Source of the DNA: DASYPQ01 sp041488095 | GTDB taxonomy: Bacteria > Planctomycetota > UBA1135 > GCA-002686595 | Assembly (NCBI GenBank): GCA_041488095.1 | Contig: JBGPOP010000072.1 | Span: 1-8,444 of the forward strand | Direction of reading: 5' to 3' | Length of the DNA stretch: 8,444 nt | Shown here: positions 1 to 6,389 of the stretch, piece after piece | Numbering within the stretch: the stretch's first letter is position 1 | Layout: every line of letters starts with the position of its first letter | Notes under the pieces: generated by a model | What the model saw: the letters and a program-made list of their open reading frames with translations, nothing else | The model's database searches: none | Told to the model about the DNA's origin: nothing | Made by a program: the position numbers and the translations under genes

Positions 1-1
1 G

Positions 2-166
2 GAGAGCTGCAAGAAGGCGAAAGAGCTGGGGGCGACCGTCGCGCCCGGATTTCCGTTCGACCTGCCGGACGGCAAGGGAGCGATTGGCCTCTTCACCGAT
101 CCGGCCGGGCATCCGATGGGGATGTACTCGAGGACGGCGCTTGCGAAGGTGAAGCCGGTGAAGTGA
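2..166 (+). CDS. VOC family protein, C-terminal fragment (5' end outside window)
   Basis: The last 54 codons of a gene that begins before the window are open in this frame and end in TGA at 164-166. The fragment reads as the final beta-alpha-beta-beta module of a vicinal-oxygen-chelate (glyoxalase/bleomycin-resistance fold) protein. A helix containing KKAKELGA is followed by a Pro/Gly-rich loop and then the strand pair IGLFTDPAGHPMGMYS, which matches the usual closing pattern 'DP-G-N-hydrophobic-E'. The position normally held by the metal-binding glutamate is methionine in GHPMGMY, so this half may not carry the classical metal ligand. The substrate cannot be told. A second, complete VOC gene lies at 1053-1436 on the same strand, but the leftward membrane-protein gene separates the two, so they are not one operon. 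The superfamily call is fairly safe; any narrower call is not. Confidence 0.8.
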   Translation, partial: ESCKKAKELGATVAPGFPFDLPDGKGAIGLFTDPAGHPMGMYSRTALAKVKPVK

Positions 167-260
167 CTGAGAGGTGGCGTGGTCGCACAGGTCGAGATGC
201 ACGCCACGCCCCGTCATTTCCAGCGTCCCAGAGCCACCCTCGACTTCGCTGCCGCGTCCG

Positions 261-284
261 GGGTGGGGAGCCAACTCCCCCCCC
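261..284. terminator. Candidate hairpin between convergent genes
   Basis: GGGGAG at 265-270 pairs perfectly with CTCCCC at 275-280 around a CCAA loop. The stem extends by three more G-C pairs (261-263 with 282-284) after one T/C mismatch. It lies in the 164-bp gap between the stop of the rightward VOC gene (166) and the stop of the leftward membrane-protein gene (331), where a bidirectional terminator would be useful. There is no T-tract on either side, so intrinsic termination is uncertain. The 8-C run at 277-284 is also a place where sequencing errors occur. Nothing else convincing was seen in this gap. Confidence 0.3.
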
Positions 285-330
285 GGCCAGATGCCCTTGC
301 CGCAGCCGGAACAGATGATGAGCGCTGCCA

Positions 331-894
331 TCACCCCTTGGGCCACATCCAGGAGTACACCAGCCCGGTCGCCAAGCCGTAGATGATCGCATCGAACGTT
401 CCCTTGAACGCCGTTGACCACTTCCGGAAATACCAGATCGACAGCGTCCAGCCGCCAAATCCATACGAGCACGCGGTGATGATCGCCGAGTAGTGGAAAA
501 CCGCGCGGGTGTTGCCGCCGGGCGCCACGATCGAGCCGGTCACCCACCCCGCAATCGCCGAGATGAGCAACATGAACCCGAACCACGAGCCCATGTACTT
601 CCCCATGTGCATCCCCCCTGGGGGGATCAGCGTCATGTGGAAGGTGGGACCGCGCTCGAAATCCGCGATGAAGTTGGGGTTCTTGCCGCCTCCCGGCAGC
701 CGCGGATTCGGGACCGCGTAGTCATCGGGAGCGAGGCTCAACGACTGAATTGCGGCGATCGCCGCATCGTGATTCGGCACGTTGGCGTAGTCGCTCTTGT
801 GCCACGGCATTGCCAAGTGAACGATCATTGAGAGGATGAACACGGCAACCGCCGAGAGGACGATGGGCAGCAGCAACGACATGAACGGGGTCAT
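331..894 (-). CDS. Conserved hypothetical membrane protein, four predicted helices
   Basis: A 187-residue integral membrane protein of unknown function. Hydrophobic segments lie at about residues 5-29 (ends in MPWHKSDY), 104-125, 131-157 and 161-184 (ends in SWMWP). A polar loop of about 70 residues between the first and second helices holds two Pro/Gly-rich stretches (LPGGGKNP and LIPPGGMHMGK). I chose the ATG at 894 over the longer frame because the protein then opens directly with the first helix, and GAGG lies five bases upstream. The extra 30 codons of the longer frame run through the palindrome at 962-1013 and look non-coding. A TAGAAT sequence (minus strand, 932-927) about 32 bp before the start could be a -10 box, but no well-spaced -35 was found. 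The gene diverges from the VOC gene at 1053. I recall similar unnamed proteins of about 185 residues in environmental bacteria, but no characterised function. Confidence 0.8.
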   Translation of the reverse strand: MTPFMSLLLPIVLSAVAVFILSMIVHLAMPWHKSDYANVPNHDAAIAAIQSLSLAPDDYAVPNPRLPGGGKNPNFIADFERGPTFHMTLIPPGGMHMGKYMGSWFGFMLLISAIAGWVTGSIVAPGGNTRAVFHYSAIITACSYGFGGWTLSIWYFRKWSTAFKGTFDAIIYGLATGLVYSWMWPKG

Positions 895-961
895 CTGGGC
901 CTCGCAGGCTGGTTGGGGGACGGGGTATTCTAACCTCCGGCCGGCCCGTCGCGGGCAAGCT

Positions 962-1013
962 GGGGATAGGACATCCAAGCGCATGTGCTCATGCGCTTGG
1001 ATGTCCTATCCCC
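962..1013. repeat. Perfect 24-bp inverted repeat with TGCT loop
   Basis: Bases 962-985 are the exact reverse complement of 990-1013, leaving only the four bases TGCT at 986-989 as loop. The arms begin GGGGATAGGACATCC and end GCGCATG. This is far longer and more perfect than a normal terminator stem, and no T-run follows. It sits in the 158-bp gap between two divergently transcribed genes, 39 bases before the ATG of the VOC gene, so it is not placed as a terminator. It would form a long hairpin in the VOC 5' leader, a cruciform in DNA, or a site for a dimeric protein. REP/BIME-like elements and small non-autonomous mobile palindromes have this appearance. The palindrome itself is certain; its identity is not. 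Confidence 0.9.
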
Positions 1014-1052
1014 TCCCCCCAGATCCTCCACACCGCGCTTCGGGAGACGCAG

Positions 1053-1436
1053 ATGAGACGTGCTACTGGCATCGGCGGAGTGTTCTTCAAGGCCAAGGAC
1101 CCGAAGGCACTGGGCGAGTGGTACCGAACTCACCTGGGCATGAACGTCGAGGAATGGGGAGGTGTCGCCTTCCGCTGGGCGGAAGACAACCCCAACGGGA
1201 AGGGCACAACCAATTGGAGTCCGTTCAAAGACGACACTTCGTACTTCGCCCCGAGCACGTCGAGTTTCATGATCAACTTCCGAGTCGAAGACCTGCACGG
1301 GTTGCTCGCCAAGTTGCGGGAAGAAGGCTGCGCTGTGGACGAGAAGGTCGAAGAGTCCGAGTACGGCAAGTTCGGTTGGGTCATGGACCCGGAGGGCAAC
1401 AAGTTGGAGCTGTGGCAGCCGCCAGAGGGTCAGTAA
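1053..1436 (+). CDS. VOC family protein (glyoxalase/bleomycin-resistance-like)
   Basis: A complete 127-residue protein, the normal size for a single-chain VOC-fold protein with two beta-alpha-beta-beta-beta modules. Module one opens with GIGGVFFKAKDPKALGEWY (residues 6-24). Module two opens near SSFMINFRVEDL (70-81) and closes with the signature VMDPEGNKLELWQP (110-123), where E119 is the conserved glutamate. The other usual ligand positions are not histidine: the first-strand His aligns with G9 and the second-module ligand with M73. A classical glyoxalase I metal centre is therefore doubtful, and another ligand-binding or hydrolase-like role is possible. The ATG at 1053 is supported by GGGAGA at 1042-1047. 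The long inverted repeat lies directly upstream and an attC-like palindrome begins 35 bp after the stop. The substrate is unknown. Confidence 0.9.
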   Translation: MRRATGIGGVFFKAKDPKALGEWYRTHLGMNVEEWGGVAFRWAEDNPNGKGTTNWSPFKDDTSYFAPSTSSFMINFRVEDLHGLLAKLREEGCAVDEKVEESEYGKFGWVMDPEGNKLELWQPPEGQ

Positions 1437-1470
1437 CCGGCGAATTCGGTCGCTGCACGCCACCAGGGCG

Positions 1471-1591
1471 GCCTAACCCCTCGGTCGAGGCGAGGCCCAA
1501 CGGCGGGCCACCAGGCCCGCCGAGTGCTGTGGTGTATCTTGCGCTCGTCGGGCCTGGCGGCGACGGTCGCTCGACCGCATCGAGGTTGCTT
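1471..1591. repeat. Long imperfect palindrome, attC-like
   Basis: The stretch starts with GCCTAAC (1471-1477), which fits the integron attC R'' box RYYYAAC. Inside, GGTCGAG (1483-1489) pairs with CTCGACC (1570-1576), and AGGCCC (1493-1498) pairs with GGGCCT (1550-1555). A perfect 9-bp hairpin lies at 1501-1522. The far end reads GAGGTTGCTT (1582-1591), where a true attC would show GTTRRRY, so the R' box is degenerate. It starts 35 bp after the VOC stop, the spacing expected of a gene cassette, but it also fills the gap between two convergent genes, where a terminator palindrome would sit. No integrase gene or second attC is visible. A degraded attC or an attC-like genomic palindrome is the best reading. 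Confidence 0.4.
1501..1522. terminator. GC-rich hairpin between convergent genes
   Basis: CGGCGGGCC (1501-1509) and GGCCCGCCG (1514-1522) form a perfect 9-bp stem with an ACCA loop. It lies 65 bp after the stop of the rightward VOC gene and 93 bp beyond the stop of the leftward ATPase gene (1615). It could stop transcription from both sides, although no T-tract follows directly. It is nested in the longer attC-like palindrome, so it may instead be one arm of that fold. Confidence 0.4.
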
Positions 1592-1614
1592 GCCGCTACC
1601 TCTGCACGCGCCTA

Positions 1615-2349
1615 CTAGCGTGTCAGCGCCTGCCCGACGGCGGCGGCGATCCCCACGCTCGTCGCAGGCTTCAGCACGCCGTCCTCCATCTCGTAGACGG
1701 TGTCGAACACGTCCAGCGCCCGCTGGTCGTGGGTGACGACGATCACACCCGTGCCGTGCTCGTGGGCCACGTTGCGGAAGAGCTCCATCACCTGCCGTCC
1801 GTGTGTGCTGTCGAGGGCGGCGGTGGGCTCGTCGGCGAGGATGAGGCTGGGCTGATTCGCCAACGCGCGGGCGATGGTGACGCGCTGCTGCTCGCCGCCG
1901 GAGAGCTGGGTGGGCATGTTCAACGCCCGCGCCGCCACGCCGAGCGCGTCGAACAGCTCCATCGCGCGGCGGCGGGCCACGGACGGGGGCCGCCCGATCA
2001 GTTCGCTCACGACCTGCACGTTCTCGACCGCGTTGAGGAATAGGATCAGGTTGGACTTCTGGAAAACAAAGCCGATGTTCTCGCGCCGGAAGCGGCGGAG
2101 ATCGACCAGGGGCCGGGGCCCGTCCATCGCGGGCGTGCCTCCGATGACGACGCGGCCGCGGGTGGGCGGGTTGATCAGCCCGACGCACAAGAGGAAGGTG
2201 GTCTTGCCCGCGCCGCTGGGGCCGAGCAGGGCGACGATTTCGCCGTTGCGCACGCTCATGCTCGCGTCGCGCATGGCGACGACCTCGGTGCGGCCGCTGC
2301 CGTACACCTTGGTCAGTCCGTCCGTCTCCAGCGCCAGCGTGCCGCTCAT
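1615..2349 (-). CDS. ABC transporter ATP-binding protein (LolD/MacB/DevA type)
   Basis: The nucleotide-binding subunit that would power the export complex by ATP hydrolysis at the inner face of the cytoplasmic membrane. All motifs are intact (numbering from ATG 2349): Walker A GPSGAGKTT at 43-51, Q-loop glutamine in VFQKSN at 97, signature LSGGEQQR at 149-156, Walker B LILADEP at 169-175 with the catalytic Glu, D-loop ALD and switch histidine in VTHD at 207. Its length of 244 residues is normal for this family. The upstream permease stops at 2377, so the pair is almost certainly co-transcribed. An in-frame ATG at 2367 adds six residues, but only AAAGG touches it with no spacing. The ATG at 2349 has GGAGG 11 bases ahead and gives the typical N-terminus, so I prefer it. 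It is the last gene of the operon. The substrate is not predictable. Confidence 0.95.
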   Translation of the reverse strand: MSGTLALETDGLTKVYGSGRTEVVAMRDASMSVRNGEIVALLGPSGAGKTTFLLCVGLINPPTRGRVVIGGTPAMDGPRPLVDLRRFRRENIGFVFQKSNLILFLNAVENVQVVSELIGRPPSVARRRAMELFDALGVAARALNMPTQLSGGEQQRVTIARALANQPSLILADEPTAALDSTHGRQVMELFRNVAHEHGTGVIVVTHDQRALDVFDTVYEMEDGVLKPATSVGIAAAVGQALTR

Positions 2350-2376
2350 GCCCAAGGCGTCCTCCATCCTTTCGCT

Positions 2377-3588
2377 TCAGCCGATGGCCTCGTTCGGGGC
2401 GACGCGCATCGCCTTCCAGATGCCCAGGAGGCTCGACAGCACCGAGATCACCAGCACGATCCCGGCCAAGCTGAGCATGTCGCCGTTCGTGACGAGCACG
2501 CGGCGGGGGAATATCGGAAAGATCCAATGCCCGAGCAGCCACCCCACGCCGAACGCGAGCACGCCCATGATGAGGGCCTGCTGCATGATGAGGCCGACGA
2601 TGACGCGGTTGGGTGCCCCGATGAGCTTCAGGAGCGCGATGGGGTGGAGCTTGTCGAGCGTGAGCGTGTAGATGATGAGGGCCATGATCAACGCGGATAT
2701 GAACGTGAGCAGGACGCGGAAAAGGAGCAACTGGCGGCGGGCGCGGTCCACGCTCCCTTTGAGAAGCAGGTCTTCCTGCTGCGCCGCCGTATAGACCGTC
2801 ACATCGCTCCAACCCTCGAACGTCCGTAGCACGGCGTCCGCGTCCACGCCGGGCGCGAGCCGCGCGATCACGGCGCTGATCGCCGGACCCGGAAGCGCGG
2901 GGATGCCGCGCGACGGCCCCGAGGCGCGCTCCAGCACGGACGGCTGCGTCCGCCCAAAGTCGATCCCGCCGGCGCGAGCGCGCCGGGCCTGCCGCTCCAG
3001 CCGGACCGACTCGCCCGGCACGTCGAACTGGATCGCCTGGGCATCGCGGCTGGCGAAACACGCGAGACCGTCGCCTCCCTGCGACACCATCCCGGAGGTG
3101 ATTCCGACCACGGTGTAAGTGTCCCTTCCCAGCCGCAGCCTCTCGCCGAGCGCCAGTCCCAGCGTGGCGTTGGCGATCATCTCGTAGTGGTTCTGCGCTA
3201 GCGGGCGACCGGCGACCAGGTGCAGGCCCTCACCCTTGTCGGTGGGCCAGCCGAGTCCCAACACGCCCATCCGCAAGGGTCGGCCCCGGTGCTCGCGCTG
3301 GATCGTGTGAAACACGAACTCGCGAGCATCGGTCACGCCGGGGACCGCGGCCACGCGATCGACGACGTTGCGAGGCAGGCGCGAGACCTCGGCGAAGGGC
3401 CCGCGCGTGTCGCGCTGCACGATCCACAGGCCCGCGCCCACGCTCCGCGCCACGACCAGCGCATCATCCACCAACCCGCGGTACATGCCACCCATCCCCA
3501 TCACGATCATCAGCAGCATCCCCACGCCAATCGTCGTCAGGACGAAGCGGCCCAGGCTGTGCCGGATGTCGCGGACGGCGAGGTTCAT
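2377..3588 (-). CDS. ABC transporter permease, MacB/FtsX family (DevC-like)
   Basis: A 403-residue membrane subunit. It has one N-terminal helix (about 15-37), a large extracytoplasmic domain of the MacB periplasmic-core type (about 40-285), and three C-terminal helices of the FtsX domain (about 288-309, 330-355 and 370-393), ending in the family-typical RVAPNEAIG. This four-helix arrangement with a periplasmic domain after helix one is that of type VII (MacB-like) transporters, which act mechanically on periplasmic substrates instead of moving them through the membrane channel. MNLAVRDIRHS is the usual start for DevC-like permeases. The ATG at 3588 overlaps the adaptor stop as ATGA, so translation is probably coupled. 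Longer readings into the adaptor gene are rejected. With the neighbours it makes the adaptor-permease-ATPase set known as DevBCA in cyanobacteria. The substrate here is unknown. Confidence 0.92.
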   Translation of the reverse strand: MNLAVRDIRHSLGRFVLTTIGVGMLLMIVMGMGGMYRGLVDDALVVARSVGAGLWIVQRDTRGPFAEVSRLPRNVVDRVAAVPGVTDAREFVFHTIQREHRGRPLRMGVLGLGWPTDKGEGLHLVAGRPLAQNHYEMIANATLGLALGERLRLGRDTYTVVGITSGMVSQGGDGLACFASRDAQAIQFDVPGESVRLERQARRARAGGIDFGRTQPSVLERASGPSRGIPALPGPAISAVIARLAPGVDADAVLRTFEGWSDVTVYTAAQQEDLLLKGSVDRARRQLLLFRVLLTFISALIMALIIYTLTLDKLHPIALLKLIGAPNRVIVGLIMQQALIMGVLAFGVGWLLGHWIFPIFPRRVLVTNGDMLSLAGIVLVISVLSSLLGIWKAMRVAPNEAIG

Positions 3589-4802
3589 TCCGGGCTGATC
3601 CTCCGCCCGTCCCGAAGCTGACCGCCTTGCACCTCCGCCGGGCTCACCACGACGTCGCCGGGCGACAGGCCCCTGGTGACCTCCACGGTCTCGCGCCCGC
3701 GCAGGCCCACCGTGATCTCGCGCCACCGGGCCCTGCCGCCCTGGTCCACGATGACGCCCGTCTTCCCGTCTCGCACCAGCAACAGCCCCCCCGGGAGCGT
3801 CGTCACGTCCTCCCTGCGGTCCACGCGGATGTAGGTTTCGGCCCGCTGGCCCACGGCCCAGTTCGCGGGCAGCGTCTCCACCCGCACGTCCACCACGATC
3901 TCGCGCGTCTCGCGGTCGGCCTCACGCCCGACCCGTGCCACCACGCCGGGATACTCGACGCTCGGCTCGGAGCGGAAGACCACCCGCGCCGGCTGGCCTT
4001 CGGCGAGCCGCGCCAGCTCGGTCTCGTCCACCCACGCGGTGATCCACATCTCCGCCGTCGAGACCAGTTGCAGCACCGACGACCCCGCGGTGACGACATC
4101 GCCGGCCTCACGATCGCGCCGCACGACCAGCGCGTCGAAGGGCGCTTCGATCGTGGTGTCAGCGAGTCGGGCCCGCTGGAACTCAAGGGTTCTTTCCGTC
4201 GCGGCGAGTCGCTCTTGACCCTCCGCGATCACGGCCCCCGCGCGGGCCAGCTCGGCCTCCGCGACGGCGAGCGCCTCGGCGGCCTTGTCCACTTCCTGCG
4301 CCGAAGTCGCGTGCTTCGACCACGCCTCACTCAGGCGTTGGTGGGTCAGCCGCGCCTGCGCCAGCACCGCCTCGGCCCGCCGCTGGTCGGCCCGCAGCCG
4401 GTCCAGTCCCGCCGTCGCCGCCGCCACCTCCGCCTCGGCCACGCCCACCTGCTGCTTGAAGTCGCTGTCTTCCAGGTAGATCAGCGTGTCGCCCGCCTTG
4501 ACCCGATCCCCCTGGTCCACGGATACTCGCGCAATCAGCCCGGGTATCTTCGGCCCGAGCGTCGCCCCCGTGCGGGCCTCCAACGTCCCCGTGCCCAGCA
4601 CCTCCGCGGTAACGAGCCCGGCCAGGACCGTGTGCGTCGTGACCGCGACCGGCGAGAACAGGAACCACCACGCCGCCGACCCCAGCGCGGCGAGCACGCC
4701 CGCCAGCCGGACTGCGAGCCACAGCCGCCGCGCGTTACGTTGCCACCAGGTCCCCATGATCTTGCTCGTGCCAGAGTCGGAGGGCGAGGCGGTGGCGCTC
4801 AT
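3585..4802 (-). CDS. HlyD-family periplasmic adaptor (membrane fusion protein, DevB-like)
   Basis: A 405-residue adaptor that would link the inner-membrane ABC unit to an outer-membrane channel. Seen in order: a short cytoplasmic N-terminus, one membrane anchor (about 27-50), the first half of a lipoyl-like domain (about 80-116, IPGLIARVSVDQGDRVKAGD), an Ala/Glu-rich coiled coil (about 117-213), the second lipoyl half beginning TTIEAPFDALVV (216-227), a beta-barrel (about 251-330) and a membrane-proximal domain ending GLSPGDVVV. The start is not certain. ATG 4802 gives a sensible tail before the anchor but has no clear ribosome site. ATG 4757 would also keep the anchor, and GTG 4850 would add an Arg/Ala-rich stretch. 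It is the first gene of the operon and overlaps the permease start by four bases. No TolC-like gene is visible. Confidence 0.93.
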   Translation of the reverse strand: MSATASPSDSGTSKIMGTWWQRNARRLWLAVRLAGVLAALGSAAWWFLFSPVAVTTHTVLAGLVTAEVLGTGTLEARTGATLGPKIPGLIARVSVDQGDRVKAGDTLIYLEDSDFKQQVGVAEAEVAAATAGLDRLRADQRRAEAVLAQARLTHQRLSEAWSKHATSAQEVDKAAEALAVAEAELARAGAVIAEGQERLAATERTLEFQRARLADTTIEAPFDALVVRRDREAGDVVTAGSSVLQLVSTAEMWITAWVDETELARLAEGQPARVVFRSEPSVEYPGVVARVGREADRETREIVVDVRVETLPANWAVGQRAETYIRVDRREDVTTLPGGLLLVRDGKTGVIVDQGGRARWREITVGLRGRETVEVTRGLSPGDVVVSPAEVQGGQLRDGRRISPE

Positions 4803-5157
4803 GCGACAGATCGTACCGCGCCCGGCCGCCGCTGCGCGGCCACACCGCACCGTGCGAAGGGCCCGTTCCTACTCGGCAAGCCACGCAGGCGTTCCCCTCC
4901 TCAATGTCTGCGCCGGGTGCCCTGGCGTGCTCCGTGGCTCAGCCGGGGCCGTCTCGGCAGCCGCCCCGGATATCCGAGGGACCTGGGACCCGGGCTCCCG
5001 AGCAGAGTAGACGGCAAGAGCCGGGAGGCCGTCCCGAACTACCTGGAATCGAAAGCAGTGCTGGTGCGATCTCTGCGCCCGATGTCTCTGCTCGTGGTCG
5101 GGGTTTCATTTCTCTTGGTCGCCGCGTTTTTCCGTTGGTTCCACTAGGATTGTTCCT
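4803..5157. promoter_or_regulatory. Divergent intergenic region
   Basis: About 355 bp separate the start of the leftward ABC operon from the rightward secreted-protein gene, so promoters for both should lie here. No confident -35/-10 pair was found on either strand. Near the right end the composition drops in G+C (TTCATTTCTCTTGG, then CGTTTTTCCG), which fits a promoter or leader for the gene at 5158. A 6-bp stem GACGGC/GCCGTC (5010-5015 with 5028-5033, 12-nt loop) is the only modest hairpin noted. Reading frames across the region are low-complexity Arg/Pro/Gly and look non-coding. Confidence 0.5.
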
Positions 5158-6285
5158 ATGAAGACTGTTGGGCTCTTCGCCTTCGTGCTGGCATCCGGAC
5201 TGCTTTGTCAATCCGCGCGCTTCAGCCAAGAGAAATCCGCCACGCCGGCGCCTGCGTACCTGGTCGTCGAAGAAGCGACGAGCACCGGGATCAGCGGGCT
5301 TGCTCTCGTCGACAAGGATTTCGAGAGACTCGCATCCACCAGCTTGGGCGGGCGGCTCGAGTTCGCCGTTTCCCCAAGTCGGGAGAAAATTGCCGCGGCA
5401 TGGATGGATCCGGAGGGCCAGAGATTTCTCCAGGTCTTCGATACGAAGAATCTGAGCCCTGCTTGCGCCAAGACGCCGATCTCCCAATATGCGACGACGA
5501 CGACCGGATTCTGGAATCCGATCCTCTGGATCGGAGGGTCAACCCTCGTCGTGGAGTTCGTCTCGATGCCCCGCTCGTCCCCGGAGCAGTATTTCGATCG
5601 CTTCTATGCCCAGGTGTTCCAACTCCCGCGGCAACCGGACCAAGCGATCGCCCTGCATCCGGATTATTCGGAGCTCATCACTCTTCCTCCGGACAATACG
5701 CACATCCTGGGGATCAGCGACGGGAACGCGATCGTGCTGAACGAAGCTCTCGATCTGCGCACCGTGAATCTCAAGACGGGGACGATGGGGCCAGCGATCG
5801 AGGTCCGTCCCAAGGGTCAGGACGGGCTCATGGAGGCGCCGATGGGTTGGTGCTTCGAGGATGACTCGACGCTCCTGCTCTTTGGATTTGGAGGAGGCGT
5901 CAAGGAGATCCAAGTCGGAACTGAGCTGAAGATCGTGCGCACGATGACTCTGCCGGATCTTCCCTCCGGAGCCTGCGTCGCTCAAGGTGCCATCAGGAAA
6001 GACCCGTTCCGCCCAGACCGGCTCTTGATCGGTACCGAGTACCTCGACAGGGCTGGTCCTGTCGAGGTCATCAAGGCTGGTCCTGTCGAGGTCCGCGCCT
6101 CGAATGGATTGACGCTCATCGAATCGAAGGATCTTGGATCCGGAGGAGGATTTGCCGCAGGCAAGGACGGGGCGATCTTGTCTTGGAGCTACGGGCCTCC
6201 TGCCACGATCCGCATCCAAGGTCCGTCGGGAAGCTCGGATTTCAACTTCGACGGAGCGGTTGGAGCGATCGTTCCGCTCAGGTAG
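5158..6285 (+). CDS. Secreted protein of unknown family
   Basis: A 375-residue protein that I do not recognise. It starts with a classical signal peptide (MKTVGLFAFVLASGLLCQSA, charged then hydrophobic). Cleavage near SA-RF is likely. The Cys at 17 follows GLL, which is a poor lipobox, so a lipoprotein is less likely. The mature part is rich in short beta-like stretches with turns such as MDPEGQ, SDGN and LKTGTMG, spaced in a way that suggests a beta-propeller or similar all-beta fold, but no repeat signature is certain. A tandem duplication DRAGPVEV/IKAGPVEV occupies residues 297-312. The ATG at 5158 has AGGA eight bases upstream (5146-5149). Codon use looks less G+C-biased than in the ABC operon, which may mean a different history. 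It stands alone: divergent from the operon and 104 bp before the PIN gene. Confidence 0.85.
   Translation: MKTVGLFAFVLASGLLCQSARFSQEKSATPAPAYLVVEEATSTGISGLALVDKDFERLASTSLGGRLEFAVSPSREKIAAAWMDPEGQRFLQVFDTKNLSPACAKTPISQYATTTTGFWNPILWIGGSTLVVEFVSMPRSSPEQYFDRFYAQVFQLPRQPDQAIALHPDYSELITLPPDNTHILGISDGNAIVLNEALDLRTVNLKTGTMGPAIEVRPKGQDGLMEAPMGWCFEDDSTLLLFGFGGGVKEIQVGTELKIVRTMTLPDLPSGACVAQGAIRKDPFRPDRLLIGTEYLDRAGPVEVIKAGPVEVRASNGLTLIESKDLGSGGGFAAGKDGAILSWSYGPPATIRIQGPSGSSDFNFDGAVGAIVPLR
6041..6095 (+). repeat. 24-bp tandem duplication and 11-bp inverted repeat inside a gene
   Basis: Bases 6048-6071 and 6072-6095 are two adjacent copies of one 24-bp unit. They share the identical 19-base core GGCTGGTCCTGTCGAGGTC at 6051-6069 and 6075-6093. 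The unit is a multiple of three, so the frame is kept and the protein gains a second AGPVEV. In addition, ACCTCGACAGG (6041-6051) is the exact reverse complement of CCTGTCGAGGT (6058-6068), giving an 11-bp stem with a 6-base loop. The second copy (6082-6092) can replace the first as the pairing arm. This looks like a recent slippage or a small palindromic insertion tolerated in a loop of the secreted protein. Confidence 0.85.
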
Positions 6286-6389
6286 CTCCTTGCACTCGAT
6301 CGATGGGCTTCAGTCTGATCCTGCTGCCAATCTCAAAGCCTCGGCAAGGGGGTCGCCCGCTGAAACCCGACGACGGGTAGCATCCATTC

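Noticed and set aside
836..1618. 260-codon rightward open frame covering the palindrome and VOC gene
   Set aside because: It runs through the perfect palindrome and out of frame across the VOC gene. The composition is non-protein-like.
1430..3061. 543-codon leftward open frame across the ATPase and permease
   Set aside because: It is an Arg/Pro/Ala/Gly-rich shadow frame caused by high G+C. The true ATPase and permease frames on the same strand carry all the expected motifs.
3627..5147. 506-codon rightward open frame opposite the adaptor gene
   Set aside because: It is antisense to a clear HlyD-family gene and has His/Arg/Pro-rich low-complexity composition. Only its last 21 codons (from ATG 5082, hydrophobic) look protein-like, and these lack a ribosome site.
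5158..5214. Lipoprotein signal in the secreted protein
   Set aside because: Cys17 is preceded by GLL. The lipobox needs a small residue directly before the Cys, so ordinary signal-peptidase I cleavage is more likely.
6286..6389. Possible small antitoxin gene upstream of the PIN gene
   Set aside because: Only 104 bp are available, with stops in the frame of the PIN gene (TAG 6378) and no supported start or ribosome site. The candidate partner lies downstream instead.
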